From an uncultured Actinomycetes bacterium (lineage in GTDB: Bacteria > Actinomycetota > Thermoleophilia > Solirubrobacterales > Solirubrobacteraceae): 59,071 bases of DNA. Within the stretch, counting starts at the first letter, position 1, and each line of letters starts with the position of its first letter. Location: positions 1-59,071 of the forward strand of contig CALAQT010000280.1 in NCBI GenBank assembly GCA_937888775.1, read 5' to 3'. The position numbers were made by a program, and so were the translations under genes. Below are positions 55,803-59,071 of this stretch, in pieces. Under the pieces are notes generated by a model. It had not been told where the DNA came from. It ran no database searches and saw only the letters and a program-made list of their open reading frames with translations.

Positions 55803-56045
55803 ATGCTTTGGTGCAGGGACGATGGGCGACTTTGGATATCGGTGATGGACACCCGGAACGCTGAAGCGTTCCGGTTGGAGGTTGGTCCTGGGGGGCGCCC
55901 CGTCGACGTGTTCCACCATCCCTTCGCCTACGCTGCCCACCAGGGCGTTGTGACGCACTCTCTGGGCAGATCATCGAGGTCGATCGCACAGACCGCCAAG
56001 TCAGGGCGGGCCCGAATTACCCCATCTGCGTCGTGCTTGCGCTGA
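55803..56045 (+). CDS. small conserved actinobacterial protein, C-terminus uncertain
   Basis: The frame gives DGRLWISVMDTRNAEAFRLE, then VGPGGRPVDVFHHPFAYAAH, a pattern I recall from many short actinobacterial proteins (DVFHHPxAYAA). The last 30 residues lose that character and are Ser/Arg-rich, suggesting a frameshift near 55950. A 10-bp stem (CCGGAACGCT with AGCGTTCCGG) at 55853-55874 lies within the coding part. Function unknown. Confidence 0.5.
   Translation: MLWCRDDGRLWISVMDTRNAEAFRLEVGPGGRPVDVFHHPFAYAAHQGVVTHSLGRSSRSIAQTAKSGRARITPSASCLR
55853..55874 (+). other. 10-bp hairpin inside a small ORF
   Basis: CCGGAACGCT and AGCGTTCCGG form a perfect stem with a 2-base spacer. It overlaps the conserved part of the small ORF at 55803-56045, so codon constraint alone could explain part of it. 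A role in RNA structure is possible. Confidence 0.35.
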
Positions 56046-56143
56046 GATGCGCCGACGCATCCCGAAGTCGCGCCTCCGTAAGGTTGCTGCATGACCGTTG
56101 CCACCGACGTGAAGCCTGCACAATCCGCGAGCTTCGACGGTGT

Positions 56144-57586
56144 ATGAGCGAGCGGCTTCTCGGATCGCTGGGCAGTGCCGACGGCGGGCGGGTGGCGATC
56201 CGCTTTCCGGACCGGTCGATCGACTACGCGTCACTGGCTCGGGCCGGCGGATGGGTGGCGGACCGGATCTCCGCTACTTCATGCGTCGCGGTGTGGGCGC
56301 AGCCGCGGCTGGAGACTTGCGTCGCCGTCGTCGGTGCGCTGGCCGCCGGGGTGCCGATCGTCCCAATCAACCCCAAATCCGGCGAGCGCGAGCTTGCGCA
56401 CATCCTTGACGACAGCCGACCCGAACTGCTGATCGTCGGACCCGGCGCCCAACTACCACCACAGTGCGACGCACATCGCACGTTGGCTCTCGATCTGGAT
56501 GTCGCCGCTGACGGAACCGCCGCCTCGGTGCCGGAGCCGCCGGACAGCTCGCCTGCGTTGGTGATCTACACGTCGGGCACGACCGGCGCACCCAAGGGTG
56601 TCGTCCTGCCCCGTCGCGCGATCGCGTCGAACCTTGACGCGCTCGCCGACGCCTGGCAGTGGACCGAGGCCGATGTGGTTGCCCACGGATTGCCGCTGTT
56701 TCACGTTCACGGTCTGGTGTTGGGCGTGCTCGGGGCGCTTCGCCGCGGTGGGACGGCCCGCCACCTGGGCCGCTTTTCGCCCGCGGCCGTAGCCGAGGCG
56801 CTCAACGATGACGCCACTGTGCTGTTTGGCGTGCCAACCATGTTCCGGCGCCTGGCGGACGCCTCAGAGCAAGATCCTTTCATCGCGCAGGCGCTGGCTC
56901 GTGCGCGCCTTCTGGTCTCGGGCTCGGCGCCGTTGCCGGCGGCCGAGCACGCAAGGATCGAGCGACTGACCGGCAGTCGCGTGATCGAGCGCTACGGCAT
57001 GACAGAGACCCTGATGAACACGGCGATCCGCGTCGATGGAGATCGCCGCGCTGGTTTCGTCGGTCCGCCGTTGGCCGGCGTCGACTTGCGTCTCGTCGAC
57101 GACGACCGCGTCGTGATCGACGCATCTGATGGTGAGACGATCGGCGAGATCGAGGTTCGCGGTCCGAACCTGTTCCTGGAATACCTCAATCGTCCTGACG
57201 CGACGGCGGGCGCCTTCCGCGCCGGATGGTTCAGCACCGGCGATCTGGCCACACGCACCGCCGATGGCTATATCCGGATTGTTGGGCGTAGAGCCACCGA
57301 TCTGATCAAGAGCGGGGGCTTCAAGATCGGCGCGGGTGAGATCGAGAGCGCGCTGCGCGATCATCCGGCCGTCGACGACGCGGCGGTCACCGGGGAACCC
57401 GATCCGGACCTTGGCGAGCGAGTCGTGGCCTGGGTCGTGGTACGGGCCGGCGCGGCCGTCGAATCTGACGAGCTCGCTGATCACGTCGCCTCGCTGCTGG
57501 CTCCGCACAAGCGTCCGCGGGTCGTGCACTTCGTCCCCGAGCTACCGCGTAACGAGCTCGGGAAGGTCCAGAAGAACCGACTCTGA
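56144..57586 (+). CDS. malonyl-CoA synthetase-like acyl-CoA ligase (MatB type)
   Basis: From the ATG at 56144 the protein is 480 residues of the ANL adenylate-forming family. It has the A3 core ALVIYTSGTTGAPKGVVLPR, PLFHVHGLVLGVLGALRRGG, YGMTETLMNTAIRVDGDRRA, WFSTGDLATRTADGYIRIVG and the A8 hinge KSGGFKIGAGEIE, then the A10 lysine in RNELGKVQKNRL. The HVHGL, MTETLMNT and DGDRRAGFVG phrases match malonyl-CoA synthetases (MatB/ACSF3). It would activate malonate or a related dicarboxylate to its CoA ester. No MatA/MatC partners are nearby. Confidence 0.87.
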   Translation: MSERLLGSLGSADGGRVAIRFPDRSIDYASLARAGGWVADRISATSCVAVWAQPRLETCVAVVGALAAGVPIVPINPKSGERELAHILDDSRPELLIVGPGAQLPPQCDAHRTLALDLDVAADGTAASVPEPPDSSPALVIYTSGTTGAPKGVVLPRRAIASNLDALADAWQWTEADVVAHGLPLFHVHGLVLGVLGALRRGGTARHLGRFSPAAVAEALNDDATVLFGVPTMFRRLADASEQDPFIAQALARARLLVSGSAPLPAAEHARIERLTGSRVIERYGMTETLMNTAIRVDGDRRAGFVGPPLAGVDLRLVDDDRVVIDASDGETIGEIEVRGPNLFLEYLNRPDATAGAFRAGWFSTGDLATRTADGYIRIVGRRATDLIKSGGFKIGAGEIESALRDHPAVDDAAVTGEPDPDLGERVVAWVVVRAGAAVESDELADHVASLLAPHKRPRVVHFVPELPRNELGKVQKNRL

Positions 57587-57964
57587 GCGCCTCAGACGGC
57601 GACTTGCCCGGCCCGCGGCGAGGCCTGCACCGCACGCCCGGTGGTGACCGCTTCGCCTGAGGCGAGCACGTACCACGGCGGCGACCTGACCCTGGATAGC
57701 GGTCGGTGTCAGCGAGCCGGCCGTTTGTCCTCGCCCGCACCGGGTAGCGATGCACGTGTCTGATAGCAGTCCGGTCGGCACTGACCAGCCACGAGTCGAG
57801 AGGAGACCCTCCCGAGCTCTTACGCGGGGTGCGGCGTGGTGCTGCTGGCGGTGCGTGGTGGATTGTCGGGGCGAGCGTGCTCGGGGCAGTGTGCCTGCTG
57901 GCCTTGAGCTGAGCGCCGCCCGTCGACTTCGGAGGCTGGTGGCGAACCGAGCTAACCGCGTTCT
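57587..57964. other. intergenic stretch between convergent genes, nothing recognised
   Basis: It lies between the ligase stop and the stop of the minus-strand transporter gene. Only shadow frames are visible, and I find no unambiguous hairpin. Confidence 0.4.
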
Positions 57965-59071
57965 CTAGGAGAGCGATGCGCCGGCGAGTGCGGCGATGGT
58001 GCCGAGAACTGCGGCGCCGAGCAGCGTTTGAACGACGCTTCGCCCGAAGGCCAGCAGGGCGATCGCGGCAGCGGCGAGAATTGCGAATTGCCATTCCTGG
58101 GTCAGGGCTGTGGCTAGCGTGATCGCGGCGCCGAGGATCGCTCCGATGGCGGCCGGGCCTGCGCCGTCGAGGAACGCTCTTTGGCTGGCGTTCTGGCGCA
58201 GCCGCTCGAAGCGTTGACCGGCCAGCAGAATGAACGAGAAGGAGGGAGCGAAGGCCACGGTGGCGGCGAGCAGGCCGCCGGCTAGTCCGTGGGCTGCGTA
58301 GCCGACAGCGGCGACCGTCGCTACGACCGGGCCTGGAGTGATCTGGCCGAGGGCGACGGCGTTCAGGAATTGGGAGTTGGTCATCCAGTGGTAGGTGTGC
58401 ACGGCGTCGCTCTGCATCAGCGGGATGATCACGAACCCACCGCCGAACGAGAGCGCTCCGACCTTGAATGCGGTCCAAGCCAGGGCGCCGATTCCCCCGG
58501 CGCCGATCGAAGCGGGTGCGATCGAGCCCAACGTGCCGCGATGGTGGCCTAGCCCGGGCAGTGGCCGTCGCTGGAATAAGAGCTCGAGGAGCCCGCAGGC
58601 GAGTAGCGCGAGCACAAGGTAGGCGCCGATCAGTGCCGCGGAGACGGTACCGGCCGCTAGGTACGCCAGCCATCGAACCTGTCGATTGTGCCTGCCGCGC
58701 ACGCGGTTGAAGCTGGGGGCGAGCAGTCCTTTCGCGGCGTGGACCGCGACGGCGGCGACTGCGGCTCCCGCTCCGGCGCCGGCGCCGCGCGCCCAAAGCG
58801 GTGGGGTGTGGGCGAGAAACAAGGCCGACAGGGGGAGGATCAGGGCGACGGCGGGAACGACGAAACCAAGTCCGCCGACGATCGCACCAGGAGCCCCGGC
58901 CACTCGGTATGCGCAGAAGATCGCCAGCTGCGTGGAGGCCGGACCGGGCAGCAGGTTGCAGGCGGCATTGGCGTCCTCGAACGCGCGGGCGTCCAGCCAT
59001 TTTCTGCCTCCCACGACTAGCCCCATTTTCCGCACTACGAGAGGGTTAGTGCTCCCGGCTTTTGTTCGGGC
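57965..59071 (-). CDS. chromate transporter (ChrA family), cut by the window edge
   Basis: The frame is open from the right edge to the stop at 57965. It contains DANAACNLLPGPASTQLAIF, a hallmark of the first CHR half, about ten hydrophobic segments, and the second half with FKVGALSFGGGFVIIPLMQS and GQITPGPVVATVAAVGY. So it is a full-length bidomain ChrA type, whose N-terminus lies beyond or at the edge. The residues before WLDARAFED (VRKMGLVVGGRK) look slightly off, suggesting a frameshift or that the start lies outside. It exports chromate or sulfate-like oxyanions by proton exchange. Confidence 0.87.
   Translation of the reverse strand, partial: ARTKAGSTNPLVVRKMGLVVGGRKWLDARAFEDANAACNLLPGPASTQLAIFCAYRVAGAPGAIVGGLGFVVPAVALILPLSALFLAHTPPLWARGAGAGAGAAVAAVAVHAAKGLLAPSFNRVRGRHNRQVRWLAYLAAGTVSAALIGAYLVLALLACGLLELLFQRRPLPGLGHHRGTLGSIAPASIGAGGIGALAWTAFKVGALSFGGGFVIIPLMQSDAVHTYHWMTNSQFLNAVALGQITPGPVVATVAAVGYAAHGLAGGLLAATVAFAPSFSFILLAGQRFERLRQNASQRAFLDGAGPAAIGAILGAAITLATALTQEWQFAILAAAAIALLAFGRSVVQTLLGAAVLGTIAALAGASLS

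Overview
The window is a high-GC chromosomal segment of an aerobic soil-type bacterium. Codon third positions are almost always G or C. The gene content (WS/DGAT acyltransferase, NarL-type two-component system beside an ABC-2 exporter, two-CTD ribosome hibernation factor, MatB-like ligase, small actinobacterial-type proteins) suggests Actinomycetota, most likely the Thermoleophilia/Solirubrobacterales. That placement is inference; no rRNA or other phylogenetic marker is present. I see no tRNA, rRNA, CRISPR array, intact transposon or prophage.

Layout. 1-5.5 kb: decayed secreted or glycine-rich genes bracketed by a 35-bp inverted repeat, then a frameshifted HNH-like gene. 5.7-7.4 kb: a translationally coupled pair, a class IV aminotransferase-like protein lacking the usual PLP lysine plus a sulfotransferase-like P-loop protein. 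8.2-15.3 kb: secreted protein, CPA2 antiporter with a CoA-hydrolase/transferase, WS/DGAT acyltransferase, GFA protein, TetR remnant and SDR. 16.4-20.1 kb: ABC-2 exporter with DesK/NarL-type kinase and regulator, four genes in one operon. 20.4-24.8 kb: lipoprotein, dead DUF4143-type ATPase, YihY/BrkB protein, and a PAS plus metallo-beta-lactamase pair. 25.4-29.7 kb: a sulfur-related block with a MOCOS-like class V enzyme, a decayed molybdopterin oxidoreductase, an intact persulfide-dioxygenase/rhodanese fusion and a sulfide:quinone reductase remnant. 30-37.8 kb: truncated GGDEF-EAL gene, GH13 and GH3 glycosidases, LacI and MalK/UgpC remnants, a PfkB kinase and a PHP-type phosphatase. 37.9-45.4 kb: stress and envelope genes (glycine-zipper protein, phasin-like protein, hibernation factor, GT4, P-type ATPase, HAD phosphatase). 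45.5-54.4 kb: a signalling hub with a HAMP-array hybrid kinase, a REC-PAS-GGDEF-EAL protein, and divergently a FIST sensor coupled to a GAF-GGEEF-HD-GYP protein. 54.6-59.07 kb: PlsC-type acyltransferase, small conserved proteins, MatB-like ligase and a ChrA-type transporter running off the right edge.

How they work together. The best-supported functional units are the exporter/TCS operon, the cyclic-di-GMP hub (two synthesis/degradation proteins beside a ligand sensor and a hybrid kinase), the glycosidase pair with remnants of its regulator and importer, and the sulfide/persulfide block. Several otherwise convincing genes carry single-base frameshifts in G/C runs, while others are clearly dead with large internal deletions. 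Draft-quality errors and true gene decay are therefore mixed here, and reads would be needed to separate them.
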